Part shown: piece after piece, positions 26,224 to 33,996 of the stretch
Layout: every line of letters starts with the position of its first letter
How positions within the stretch are numbered: position 1 is the first letter of the stretch
Assembly (NCBI GenBank): GCA_028873965.1
Contig: JAPPMU010000059.1
Span: 62,001 to 126,000, forward strand
Length of the DNA stretch: 64,000 nt
Source of the DNA: Chloroflexota bacterium
Lineage (GTDB): Bacteria; Chloroflexota; Dehalococcoidia; Lucifugimonadales; UBA3495
Reading direction: 5' to 3'
Notes under the pieces: model-generated
Told to the model about the DNA's origin: nothing
What the model saw: the letters and a program-made list of their open reading frames with translations, nothing else
Database searches by the model: none
Program-made: the position numbers and the translations under genes

Positions 26224-29019
26224 TCAGAAGTCGCCCCAGGAATAGCCCGACTTCACATCCACCTTGAGCGTGACGTCGAGATCCATGGCGGCGGGCATCT
26301 CGTCCAAAACCAACTCGGTCATCACGTGCATTTCGTCGTCCGGCACTTCAAACACCAGCTCGTCATGCACCTGCAATATCATGCTGGAGCGCATCTGCTC
26401 GTTGATCATGCGAGCGCGCACGTTGATCATGGCTATCTTCATGATGTCGGCCGCGGTGCCCTGGATCGGCATGTTAATTGCCATGCGTTCGGCGGCTGCC
26501 CGGGTGTTGTGATTCGTGGACTGGATGTCCGGCAGATACCGCCGCCGACCCAACAGAGTTTCGGCGTACATCACGTTCCGGGTCCGTTCCTTCACCGATT
26601 CCAGGTAACCGTTGATGCCCGGGTATTGGGAAAGGTAGGTTTCGATGAAATGCCGTCCCTCTTCGCGGCTGAACCCGGTCTGTTGCGAAATTCCGTAGGG
26701 ACCCAAACCGTAAATCACGCCGAAGTTGAGCACCTTGGCGATCCGGCGCTGTTCTGCGTCCACTTCGTTGATGGGCACGTTGAACATCTGGCTCGCGGTT
26801 GCCGCGTGAATGTCTTCTCCCCTGCGGAAGGCTTCCAGCAGTGAGGGATCCTGCGACATATGGGCCAGCACCCGCAGCTCGATCTGGGAATAGTCGGCGG
26901 AAAGCAACTGGCAGCCGGAATCGGCGACGAAGGCCCGGCGCACCTGGCGCCCCAACTCGGTCCGCACCGGTATGTTCTGCAGGTTCGGATCGCTGCTGCT
27001 GACCCGACCCGTGGCCGAACCGGTCTGGTGGTACGACGTGTGGATCCTTCCCGTCGCGTCGTTCACCATTTCCGGCAGCGCGTCGACGTAGGTCGACTTG
27101 AGCTTGGACACCTGCCGGTAATCCAGGATCTTGTCCACCGCCGGATGCAGCCCCTTCAGCGCTTCCAGCGCGTTGGCGTCGGTGGAAAACCCGGACCGGG
27201 TCCGCCGCGACTTGGGCAATCCAAGCTCGCCAAACAGCAGGTCGCTCAGCTGCTTGGGAGAGTTGATGTTGACGCTGTGCCCGATGGATTCGAACAGTTC
27301 TGCCTGGATTTGTTCCAGTTGCTCGTGCAGATCGCGCGACATCTCGTGGAGTATGCCGGCGTCCAGGCGGACGCCCGCCCGCTGCATTTCCACCAGCACC
27401 GGCACCAGCGGCAATTCCACGTCGGCAAACATTCCGCCCAGCCCCTGGGCTTCCAGCGGCGACTCGAAATGCCGACGCAAGCGCAGCGTGCAATCCGCGT
27501 CGGCCGCGGCGTATGGCGCGCCGTCGGCGATCTCAACTTCGTTGAATGTTTTCTGACGGGCGCCCTTGCCGATGAGGTCCGTGATTTCGGTCATTTCCCG
27601 ACCCAGTATGGTCAGGGCCAACGGCTTCAATCCCAACCGGTTGTTGCCGAGCAGGTGGGCCGCGATCATCGTGTCGTGGTCCACCACCCGGTACGGATCC
27701 ACGCCGTAGTTGCTCAGCAGGGTCAGATCGTAGTTGGCGTTGTGCGCCGACCGCTTCAGGCCCTCCGCGGTGAACAGCGGGCGCACCGCCGCCATCACAT
27801 CCTCCAGGAGCAGTTGCTGACCCGTCCGGTGGCCCACCGGCACGTACCAGGCCCTCCCTCCCTCGACGGAGAAGCTCAGGCCGGCCAGCTCGGCTGACAT
27901 CGGATCGGTGCTGCTGGCCTCGGTGTCGAAAGCGAAGGAACCCGTCTCCTGGATTGCGGCGATCATCGCCTTCAGGTCTTCCGGCGTGTCAACGATTCGG
28001 TAGTTGCAGTCCGGCAACTCTTCCGAGCCGGCCGCGGCCGCGGCCGGCGATCGCTCGGTGGTTTCCGAAGCGGTGGCCCAGGGCGCGTCGGGAGACGGCA
28101 CCCGTCCCACGACGCTGTGGAACTCCAACGCGGTCATCAGCGCGACCACGTCGGCACGCTCGTAATCGCCGAACTTGCAGGCTTCGAGGTCCAGGCTGGT
28201 GGGAGCGTCGCACTTGATGGTGGTCAAAAAGCGATATTCGAATGCCTCGTCCCGATTGGCGGCCAGGTTGTTCTGCACGCGCTTCTGGGTGATCTCTTCC
28301 AGGTGCTCGTAGATGCCCTCAAGCGTGCTGTAATTGGTCAGGAGGGTGGTGGCTGTCTTGTCTCCAACGCCGGGCACTCCGGGAATGTTGTCGGATTTAT
28401 CGCCGACCAGGGCTTTGTAATCCGGTTGCTGCTCTGCGGTCAGGCCGCCGTATCTCGCCGACAGCTCTTCTTCGTCCACGATGCGCCGGTCGCGCTCGCT
28501 GCTGGCCAGATCGACCCGAACCATGGGCGAGATGAGCTGGAAGGTGTCCCGATCTCCGGTGAGGATCACCGTGGGCACATGCGCCGCCTCAGCCTGGCGG
28601 CAAAGCGTGCCGATGACGTCGTCGGCCTCGTAACCGGGCAGCTCGTAAATCGGCACGGCAAAGGTCGCCATGAGCTCTTTCACGCGGTCGAACTGGCCGC
28701 GCAGTTCCGGCGGCGTCGGCGGACGCTGGGCCTTGTACTCCGGGAAACGCTCGTGGCGGAAGGTCGGGCTTGGCGTGTCGAAAGCGACGGCGACGTGGCT
28801 GGGCTGCCACTCATTCAGCGCGCGGATGAAAACGCTGGCGAACCCGTAAACGCCGGTGACATCCTCGCCGGTGGTCGAAACGGTGAGGTTACGGCTGGCG
28901 CTGATGGCCCGGAATGATCGATGGACCATCGCGTGTCCATCGATCAACAAAAGCAGCGGAGACTTCTGGTCGCCGGTGGCGAAGGTCATCTCCATGGACA
29001 TCTGGCTGGCGCTGGACAT
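26224..29019 (-). CDS. polA: DNA polymerase I
   Basis: Family A DNA polymerase for gap filling and RNA-primer removal. From the ATG with GGAG seven bases upstream it has 931 residues and all three domains. 5'-3' exonuclease: LLLIDGHAMVHRSF, YKALVGDKSDNIPGVPGVG. 3'-5' exonuclease: FDTEASSTDP, NANYDLTLL and YAAADADCTL keep the catalytic acids, so proofreading looks intact. Polymerase: motif A DYSQIELRVLAHMSQ, motif B RRIAKVLNFGVIYGLGPYG with Phe at the dideoxy-discriminating site, motif C LQVHDELVFEV. It is divergent from the FmdB gene pair. Confidence 0.97.
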   Translation of the reverse strand: MSSASQMSMEMTFATGDQKSPLLLLIDGHAMVHRSFRAISASRNLTVSTTGEDVTGVYGFASVFIRALNEWQPSHVAVAFDTPSPTFRHERFPEYKAQRPPTPPELRGQFDRVKELMATFAVPIYELPGYEADDVIGTLCRQAEAAHVPTVILTGDRDTFQLISPMVRVDLASSERDRRIVDEEELSARYGGLTAEQQPDYKALVGDKSDNIPGVPGVGDKTATTLLTNYSTLEGIYEHLEEITQKRVQNNLAANRDEAFEYRFLTTIKCDAPTSLDLEACKFGDYERADVVALMTALEFHSVVGRVPSPDAPWATASETTERSPAAAAAGSEELPDCNYRIVDTPEDLKAMIAAIQETGSFAFDTEASSTDPMSAELAGLSFSVEGGRAWYVPVGHRTGQQLLLEDVMAAVRPLFTAEGLKRSAHNANYDLTLLSNYGVDPYRVVDHDTMIAAHLLGNNRLGLKPLALTILGREMTEITDLIGKGARQKTFNEVEIADGAPYAAADADCTLRLRRHFESPLEAQGLGGMFADVELPLVPVLVEMQRAGVRLDAGILHEMSRDLHEQLEQIQAELFESIGHSVNINSPKQLSDLLFGELGLPKSRRTRSGFSTDANALEALKGLHPAVDKILDYRQVSKLKSTYVDALPEMVNDATGRIHTSYHQTGSATGRVSSSDPNLQNIPVRTELGRQVRRAFVADSGCQLLSADYSQIELRVLAHMSQDPSLLEAFRRGEDIHAATASQMFNVPINEVDAEQRRIAKVLNFGVIYGLGPYGISQQTGFSREEGRHFIETYLSQYPGINGYLESVKERTRNVMYAETLLGRRRYLPDIQSTNHNTRAAAERMAINMPIQGTAADIMKIAMINVRARMINEQMRSSMILQVHDELVFEVPDDEMHVMTELVLDEMPAAMDLDVTLKVDVKSGYSWGDF

Positions 29020-29114
29020 TTGACGTCTCCGTGCGCGGATAAAGCGGTCGCCGGTGATCCTCCCGACCGTTGCCGCATTATACATGAGCCAGTACCGAGA
29101 ACGTTCGGACCCTA

Positions 29115-29123
29115 TGCTACAAT
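29115..29123 (+). promoter_or_regulatory. Extended -10 promoter of the first FmdB gene
   Basis: TGC directly followed by TACAAT (29118-29123). A start of transcription about seven bases later would fall at 29130, almost on the ATG at 29133. With no Shine-Dalgarno in front of that ATG, a leaderless message is plausible. Confidence 0.45.
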
Positions 29124-29132
29124 GCCCGCGTT

Positions 29133-29450
29133 ATGCCCGTTTACGAATACCGATGCAACGGCTGCGGCCGGCGTCAATCGCGCCTCGTGTTCAGTTGGAC
29201 TCCGGCCGACGCGATCGCGTGCAACGGGTGCGACTCGGCCGACCTGACTCGCCTGATGTCCGGGTTCTCCTTCCATCGCTCCTGGGGCGAGAGCCTCAAC
29301 TGGATGCCCGACAACGCCGCCGCAGACCTGGACAACAGCCACATTGGCAGCATCGACGGGCACATGGGTCGCATGGGCGAGGCAATGGGCGGCCAGGTTA
29401 CGCCGGAGTTCCACGAACACCGGCACGAAATTATCCATCCCGATCCGTGA
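29133..29450 (+). CDS. FmdB-family zinc ribbon protein (first copy)
   Basis: Small regulatory-type zinc ribbon protein of 105 residues. MPVYEYRCNGCGRRQSRL opens with the first CxxC (C8, C11); IACNGCDSADLTRLMSG supplies the second pair. After residue 45 the chain is unlike classical FmdB and rich in N, G and H (NSHIGSIDGHMGRMGEAMGG, then EFHEHRHEIIHPDP), possibly a second metal site. FmdB-type proteins were named from a gene near formamidase in Methylophilus, but their role is largely unknown. A second copy follows after 59 nt. Confidence 0.85.
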   Translation: MPVYEYRCNGCGRRQSRLVFSWTPADAIACNGCDSADLTRLMSGFSFHRSWGESLNWMPDNAAADLDNSHIGSIDGHMGRMGEAMGGQVTPEFHEHRHEIIHPDP

Positions 29451-29509
29451 GCGGCAATCGGTCGTCCCAGGACATTCGCCAGTTTCAGCCTCTTTTGACC
29501 GCGATAATT

Positions 29510-29845
29510 ATGCCGATCTACGAGTACCGCTGCCTCCAATGCCGGCAAGTCTCGTCAATATTCGTGCGCTCTATCAACTCGCCGTTGACGCCGTCGTGTC
29601 AGACCTGCGGGAGCGACGACCTGCAACGGCGCATGTCCACCTTCGCCATGGGCAAAACCACCAGCGAGGTGCACAATGCGCACTCCATGGACAGCAATCC
29701 CCGGGACTACTACAGTGACCCGCGCAACATCGGACGGCACGTGGAAGAGTCTTTTGCTCGCCACGGGGTGGACATGCCCGATTCTGTCCGTGAATCCATA
29801 GATTCCGCTCGCAGCGGCGAACCCCCCAAAGGATTGGACTCGTGA
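29510..29845 (+). CDS. FmdB-family zinc ribbon protein (second copy)
   Basis: 111-residue paralogue of the preceding gene. MPIYEYRCLQCRQVSSIFV has the first CxxC, and SCQTCGSDDLQRRMSTFAMG the second. The tail contains DYYSDPRNIGRHVEESFARH and PDSVRESIDSARSGEPPKG, a segment seen in many Chloroflexota FmdB proteins (from memory). Its stop overlaps the GTG start of thiE (29842), so it is translationally coupled to thiamine synthesis. No strong ribosome-binding site is visible before its ATG. Confidence 0.86.
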   Translation: MPIYEYRCLQCRQVSSIFVRSINSPLTPSCQTCGSDDLQRRMSTFAMGKTTSEVHNAHSMDSNPRDYYSDPRNIGRHVEESFARHGVDMPDSVRESIDSARSGEPPKGLDS

Positions 29846-30819
29846 CGGACCAGGAACGCAATTACCCACCTGAGCTGTTGTCGGCGCTCGTTGCGTGTTT
29901 GGACGGTTTGGTGACGTCCGACGCGCTCCCCGAGGGTTTAATGCGCGGTGAAATCGGCTGGTTGGGCGACGGCTTCAGCGACCCCGACCGGGCATCCACT
30001 GCTCCATTTGCTGTCGAGAGTCGCCACCAGGCGCTGGAAATGGCGGACGCCGCCCGAGGTTTGTTGGACGTGCTGGACGCGACACAGGGGATCCCCGCGG
30101 ATGGGGCGCTGCAGTTGCGCCGCGCCCTGGACGACGCCGTGGCGCGGATTGGCGCCGCCATGCGCCGGGACCAAGCGGACCGGATCCGCGGTCTCTACGT
30201 AATCATCGATCCCGAGGTCACCGGCGGCCGCGACCCCTTGGAGATCGCCCGCGCCGCCATCAACGGGGGAGCGCGCATATTGCAGTTGCGCGATAAGTTG
30301 CGCGACAAGGGCGAACAATTGCCCCTGGGCCTCGCGCTGCGCGACCTGTGCGCCGCCAACGGCGCTCTGCTGATCATCAACGATCACGCTGACCTGGCCG
30401 CCGCGCTGGGTCCGGACCACGTGGGGCTCCACGTCGGACAAACCGACCTGCCCGTGGCTGAGGCCAGAAGAATCCTGGCGCCGGGGCAAGTGTTGGGCCG
30501 CTCCAACCGTGAGATTGACTTGATAATCGAATCCCAGGAAATGGGCGCCGACCACGTTGCGTTCGGCGCGATGTACACCACGACCACCAAGCAGGTCACT
30601 CGAGCGCCGCAGGGCCCGGAACGCTTGAAGCAGGCCCGGGCCGCGGCGAACGTGCCCCTCGTGGCCATCGGGGGGATCACGGCGGAGAACGTCGCGCCGG
30701 TTGTCGAGGCCGGTGCGGACGCCATTTGCGTCACCGCGGCAGTGGGCAGCGCTCCGGAACCCGAGGCCGCTGCGGCCGCGCTCACCGAGGCGATCCGCGC
30801 GGCCGGCGGGCGGGTGTAG
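29842..30819 (+). CDS. thiE: Thiamine-phosphate synthase with N-terminal extension
   Basis: Joins HMP-pyrophosphate and thiazole phosphate. The C-terminal 210 residues are ThiE: GLYVIIDPEVTGG (116-128), ILQLRDKLRDKGEQ (about 150-163), LLIINDHADLAAALGPDHVGLHVGQTDL in consecutive strands (about 178-205), VLGRSNRE, VAFGAMYTTTTKQ and VAIGGITAENV. The first 115 residues form an alanine/leucine-rich helical region. ThiE proteins fused to a ThiD2 kinase domain exist, but the motif I know for ThiD2 is not evident, so I leave this region unassigned. thiD is also present at 46.5 kb. Coupled to the FmdB gene upstream and 11 nt before the translin gene. Confidence 0.9.
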   Translation: MTDQERNYPPELLSALVACLDGLVTSDALPEGLMRGEIGWLGDGFSDPDRASTAPFAVESRHQALEMADAARGLLDVLDATQGIPADGALQLRRALDDAVARIGAAMRRDQADRIRGLYVIIDPEVTGGRDPLEIARAAINGGARILQLRDKLRDKGEQLPLGLALRDLCAANGALLIINDHADLAAALGPDHVGLHVGQTDLPVAEARRILAPGQVLGRSNREIDLIIESQEMGADHVAFGAMYTTTTKQVTRAPQGPERLKQARAAANVPLVAIGGITAENVAPVVEAGADAICVTAAVGSAPEPEAAAAALTEAIRAAGGRV

Positions 30820-30830
30820 CCGGCACCGTC

Positions 30831-31463
30831 ATGCCCACTCGTTACGGCCCTCACCTGACCGCCCTGTCCAATCAGGCGGTTGAAGAACTCACGGCCAGGC
30901 ACCGTGCCCGGGAACAGGCCCTCGGCGTGTCACGGCAGGTTATCCGGAACTCGGCCAATGCTATCCGTGCGGTGCACCGCAACGATTTCGACGAAGCGCG
31001 CCGCCTGATTGCCGAGGCCGCGACCCGGCTGGATGAGACCCGGAGCATACGCACCGATAACCCGGAGATTTACTACGCCGGGTTCTTGTCCGATGCACGC
31101 AAGGAATTCACCGAGGCGAACATAACGTTGGCGGTGATCTCCGGGGCCGAAATACCGGACGCCGAGTCCCTCAACATGGACCCCCCGGCCTACCTCAACG
31201 GTATGGCCGAGGTGATCGGCGAGCTGCGCCGTTACATCCTGGACGCCTTGCGCCGGGACGATACTTCCCGGTGCGAAGAGCTGATGGAGTTGATGGACGA
31301 GATTTACGGCATCCTGGTTACCGTCGATTTCCCCGAGGCCGTTACCGGCGGCCTGCGCCACAGCACGGACGCCATGCGCGGCGTCCTGGAGCGCACCCGG
31401 GGTGACCTGACCATCTCCTTCCAGCAGCGCCGGCTGGAGCGACGCCTGGAGGGTCTGACCTAG
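30831..31463 (+). CDS. Translin-family RNA/DNA-binding protein
   Basis: All-helical protein of 210 residues matching the translin family (COG2178 type), better known from eukaryotes, where translin and TRAX form an RNA-processing ring. The hallmark is the C-terminal stretch VDFPEAVTGGLRHSTDAMRG (about 164-183), then VLERTRGDLTISFQQRRLE. The N-terminal helices contain SRQVIRNSANAIRAVHRNDF. Archaeal and some bacterial genomes carry such proteins without known function. It follows thiE by 11 nt and is probably in the same transcript. Confidence 0.82.
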   Translation: MPTRYGPHLTALSNQAVEELTARHRAREQALGVSRQVIRNSANAIRAVHRNDFDEARRLIAEAATRLDETRSIRTDNPEIYYAGFLSDARKEFTEANITLAVISGAEIPDAESLNMDPPAYLNGMAEVIGELRRYILDALRRDDTSRCEELMELMDEIYGILVTVDFPEAVTGGLRHSTDAMRGVLERTRGDLTISFQQRRLERRLEGLT

Positions 31464-31533
31464 CCGGTCAGTCTTCGGGCGGAGGGCAACATTCCAACAG
31501 CATGTTCCCGATCCGCCAACCAGCCATGACCGG

Positions 31534-32265
31534 ATGGGCAGCCCGCCCGTGATTACCGCCCGCTGGCGCAACGTGGCGATCCTCTCCTGGCCGACGGAGG
31601 ATGGTCTTTTGGTTCCCTTTTTGCCCAACGGCTTGGCGCTGGACCGTTGGCGCGGCACGGCCTACATCAGCCTGGTTTGCCTGTTCATGGAAAACCTGCG
31701 GGTGCTGGGGTTGCCGGCTTTGCCGCGCAAATTTGCGGAGCTCAATCTCAGGTGCTATGTCCGGCCAACCCATGGGAGCGATGACCGCAAGGGAGTCGTG
31801 TTCCTGAGGCAGCTGGTTTCCAGTCGTTTGGTCGCGCTTGCCGGCCGGGTGTTTTTCCGGGAACCGATGCTGGCTACGGCTTTGTTCCACAAATGTGAGC
31901 CGGCAGACCCGGGTAATGGACCAGATCAGCAAAGTGTGCGCTACCGCTGGGCAAACGCTGGTCATGACGGAGAACTGCGGGTCACCGCCCGCGGCGATAC
32001 GTACTTTGCCGAGCCGGGCTCGTTGGATGAGTTCCTCACCCACCGCTACTGGGGATACAACGGCAAATCCGGCCAGGGTGTTCGAGCGTACCGAATTTCC
32101 AGGGAGCCATGGTCGCTGGTTCCCGTCGTTGACCATGAATTGAAGTGCGACGCCGAGACACTTTACGGACCCCAGATCGCAGACGCCATGGCTGGCCCGC
32201 CAGCCTCTGCCCTGCTGGCCCTGGGCTCGGAGTCCCGGGTACACTTGCCGACCAAGTTGAGATAG
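31534..32265 (+). CDS. DUF2071 (YqjF-like) family protein
   Basis: 243 residues of the DUF2071 family, a protein with acetoacetate-decarboxylase-like fold and unknown activity. The family pattern is clear: ITARWRNVAILSWP (7-20), LLVPFLPNGLALDRWRGTAY (about 25-44), ISLVCLFMENLRVLGLPALP, FAELNLRCYVRP, GVVFLRQLVSSRLVALAGR, and the C-terminal FLTHRYWGYNGK (about 168-179). The start is preceded by a weak ribosome-binding site; an in-frame upstream extension cannot be ruled out. It is 70 nt after the translin gene. Confidence 0.8.
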   Translation: MGSPPVITARWRNVAILSWPTEDGLLVPFLPNGLALDRWRGTAYISLVCLFMENLRVLGLPALPRKFAELNLRCYVRPTHGSDDRKGVVFLRQLVSSRLVALAGRVFFREPMLATALFHKCEPADPGNGPDQQSVRYRWANAGHDGELRVTARGDTYFAEPGSLDEFLTHRYWGYNGKSGQGVRAYRISREPWSLVPVVDHELKCDAETLYGPQIADAMAGPPASALLALGSESRVHLPTKLR

Positions 32266-32338
32266 TTCATCAGCCGTTGTTAGAATGCTGTATCGCAGGC
32301 CGATCCGACAAAACGCACGGCGGCCAGGCAAGGTTTGA

Positions 32339-33376
32339 GTGGTTGAAGCAACGCCGCGAGCGGCCATACATACAATTCCCGATTCGCTTGACGCCATCGA
32401 AGAGTGCTACCGGCGTGGCTGGACCGACGGCCTGCCGGTGGTGCCTCCCACTGCCGACCGCGTCCAGGCGATGCTGGAAGTAGTCGGTCTGGAACCGGGC
32501 CACATTCTGGGCGAGGTTCCAGTGCGGCGCAGGACGCTGACCGCCGAGCAGGCTGCGGCCAACGCGGTGATGGCCGGATGTCTCCCGACCTATTTCCCCA
32601 TCGTGCTGGCGACCATGCGCGTTCTGTTCGAGCACGACCCCAACTGCATTCACGAAGTGTCCGCCGTTACCAACTCCACCGGGTTGATGGTCGCCGTCAA
32701 TGGCCCTATCCGGCGGGAGATCAACCTGAACTGCACCGATAACCTGTTCAGTCCCGGCAATCGCGCCAACTCAACCATCGGACGGGCGCTCCGCTTGATC
32801 CTGATCAACGTCTTCGAACAAAGGCCCGGCTTGCTGGACCGGGGGTGCATGGGTAGCCTGACCAAATTCGGCGTGGTTTTCGGCGAAGATGAAGAAAACA
32901 GCCCATGGGAGCCGTTCCACGTCAGCCAGGGATTTTCGGCCGAGCAATCCACGGTTACCGTGGCGACTATCCAAGACCCGTCCATGCACAGCAACCGATA
33001 CGGCTCCACCGCCGAGAGCCTGTTGGATTCCATCGCCGACGGAATGGCGTCTCACGGTCTGGCCGCATACTTCGGACGCAATATCAAATGGGTATGGATC
33101 GTAGGCCATTGGCACTCGGAACGGTTGAGACTGCAGAGCTGGACCCGAACCGACATGCAGGAGTATGTCTACGAGCGCGCCTGGCGGTCCGCCGGCCAGC
33201 TGAAGCGCCTGGGCATGGCCACCGGCGCCGTCCAGCCAGGTGATGACGAAGAGCGGCGCATGAGTGTCGCGGGCCCTGACGACATATTGATTTTCAAAGC
33301 CGGCGGGGACAGCGGCATGTACAGCGAACTCATTATGAATTATTACGGGGTTCCCGCTGAAATCGGCGTCATCTGA
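32339..33376 (+). CDS. Uncharacterised 345-residue protein paired with the selenoprotein gene
   Basis: GTG start with AGG six bases upstream. I do not recognise an enzymatic domain with certainty. Visible features: YRRGWTDGLPVVPPTADRV (24-42), MAGCLPTYFPIVLATMRVLF (78-97), TNSTGLMVAVNGPIRREINL (about 111-130), FSPGNRANSTIGRALRLILIN (about 136-156), and the C-terminal DDILIFKAGGDSGMYSEL ending YYGVPAEIGVI. Conserved-looking cysteines are few (Cys80, Cys105, Cys132, Cys170). The gene lies 30 nt upstream of the UGA-containing gene and is very likely co-expressed with it, so it may be a partner subunit or substrate-binding protein of the same redox system. Confidence 0.6.
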   Translation: MVEATPRAAIHTIPDSLDAIEECYRRGWTDGLPVVPPTADRVQAMLEVVGLEPGHILGEVPVRRRTLTAEQAAANAVMAGCLPTYFPIVLATMRVLFEHDPNCIHEVSAVTNSTGLMVAVNGPIRREINLNCTDNLFSPGNRANSTIGRALRLILINVFEQRPGLLDRGCMGSLTKFGVVFGEDEENSPWEPFHVSQGFSAEQSTVTVATIQDPSMHSNRYGSTAESLLDSIADGMASHGLAAYFGRNIKWVWIVGHWHSERLRLQSWTRTDMQEYVYERAWRSAGQLKRLGMATGAVQPGDDEERRMSVAGPDDILIFKAGGDSGMYSELIMNYYGVPAEIGVI

Positions 33377-33406
33377 CGCTTCGGACTGCCGTACAAAGGA
33401 GTTTTC

Positions 33407-33979
33407 ATGGCCACGCAAAACCTGCCTACCGTGCAATTGGTCGATCCCACTGGCTTTGATCCCGGTGAGACCCCATTGGTCATGGCGGCCCGTCCCATTG
33501 ATCTCCGTGGCGGGCGACTGGGCCTGTTGGATAATTCCAAGGCCAATGCGGATGCGATCCTGTGGGCCATCGCGAACGCCCTGAACGACGAGTTTGAGTT
33601 CGCCGACATCTTCTACGCCCGCAAGCACAGCTCATCTCTGCCGCCTCATCCCGAGGTGTTAGCCGACCTCCACCGCAACGCCGATTTCGTCATCGCCGGC
33701 GTAGGCGATTGAGGAGGATGCTCGTCGGGCAGTTTGCACGACGGAATTACATTGGAGCGCCAGGGTATCCCGGCGGCGACCATCATCACCACCGTATTCG
33801 CCAACACCGCCCGCGCCTACACCCGGCTCATGGGCGTACCCGACTTTCCGTACCTCATGTGCGCGCACCCGATCGGCAACGCCACCGGCGACGGTTTGCA
33901 AGAGCGGGCGCGTCTGCTGACCCCGCAGGTTCGCAACCTGCTGACAAACGGAGAATTGGCGCGAACCGGCACCGCATAG
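33407..33979 (+). CDS. Probable UGSC-family selenoprotein with in-frame UGA (Sec102)
   Basis: Reading through the TGA at 33710-33712 gives one 190-residue protein. The sequence around it is VIAGVGD-U-GGCSSGSLHDG, with Sec102 three residues before Cys105: a U-x-x-C redox motif. After it, ITLERQGIPAATIITTVF resembles the segment following the Sec motif in glycine/proline reductase subunits (ERAGIPVVH). Families carrying UGSC in this position with either Sec or Cys are known (recalled as the UGSC-family (seleno)proteins); here the third residue is Gly. The start at 33407 has AAAGGAG. A SECIS-like hairpin directly follows. The alternative is a nonsense mutation or two split genes, which the conserved motif makes less likely. 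Confidence 0.78.
33713..33744 (+). promoter_or_regulatory. Bacterial SECIS-like hairpin after the UGA codon
   Basis: Arms CGTCG (33723-33727) and CGACG (33739-33743) pair fully. A G-A mismatch (33728/33738) follows, then GCA (33729-33731) pairs with TGC (33735-33737) around apical loop GTT (33732-33734). The loop lies 19 nt after the UGA and begins with G, both within the bacterial SECIS rules as I recall them. The top of the stem (GCA-GUU-UGC) is strikingly like E. coli fdhF (GCA-GGUC-UGC). Confidence 0.65.
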
Positions 33980-33996
33980 TTGCGCCGAAGTGAACC

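Noticed and set aside
29496-29508. TTGACC/GATAAT as a promoter for the second FmdB gene
   Set aside because: The hexamers are only about a base apart from each other's usable range and touch the start codon, so the geometry is impossible.
33407-33979. Pseudogene caused by a nonsense mutation
   Set aside because: Both sides of the UGA look intact, the codon falls exactly in a Cys/Sec redox motif and a SECIS-like hairpin follows. A random nonsense mutation would rarely satisfy all three. Not fully excluded without the sel genes.
33718-33993. Reinitiation after the UGA at an ATG with GGAGG in front
   Set aside because: The ATG at 33718 opens a different frame whose product (RRNYIGAPGYPGG, then DHHHHRIRQH) has no family features, while the frame of the upstream gene continues with conserved-looking sequence.
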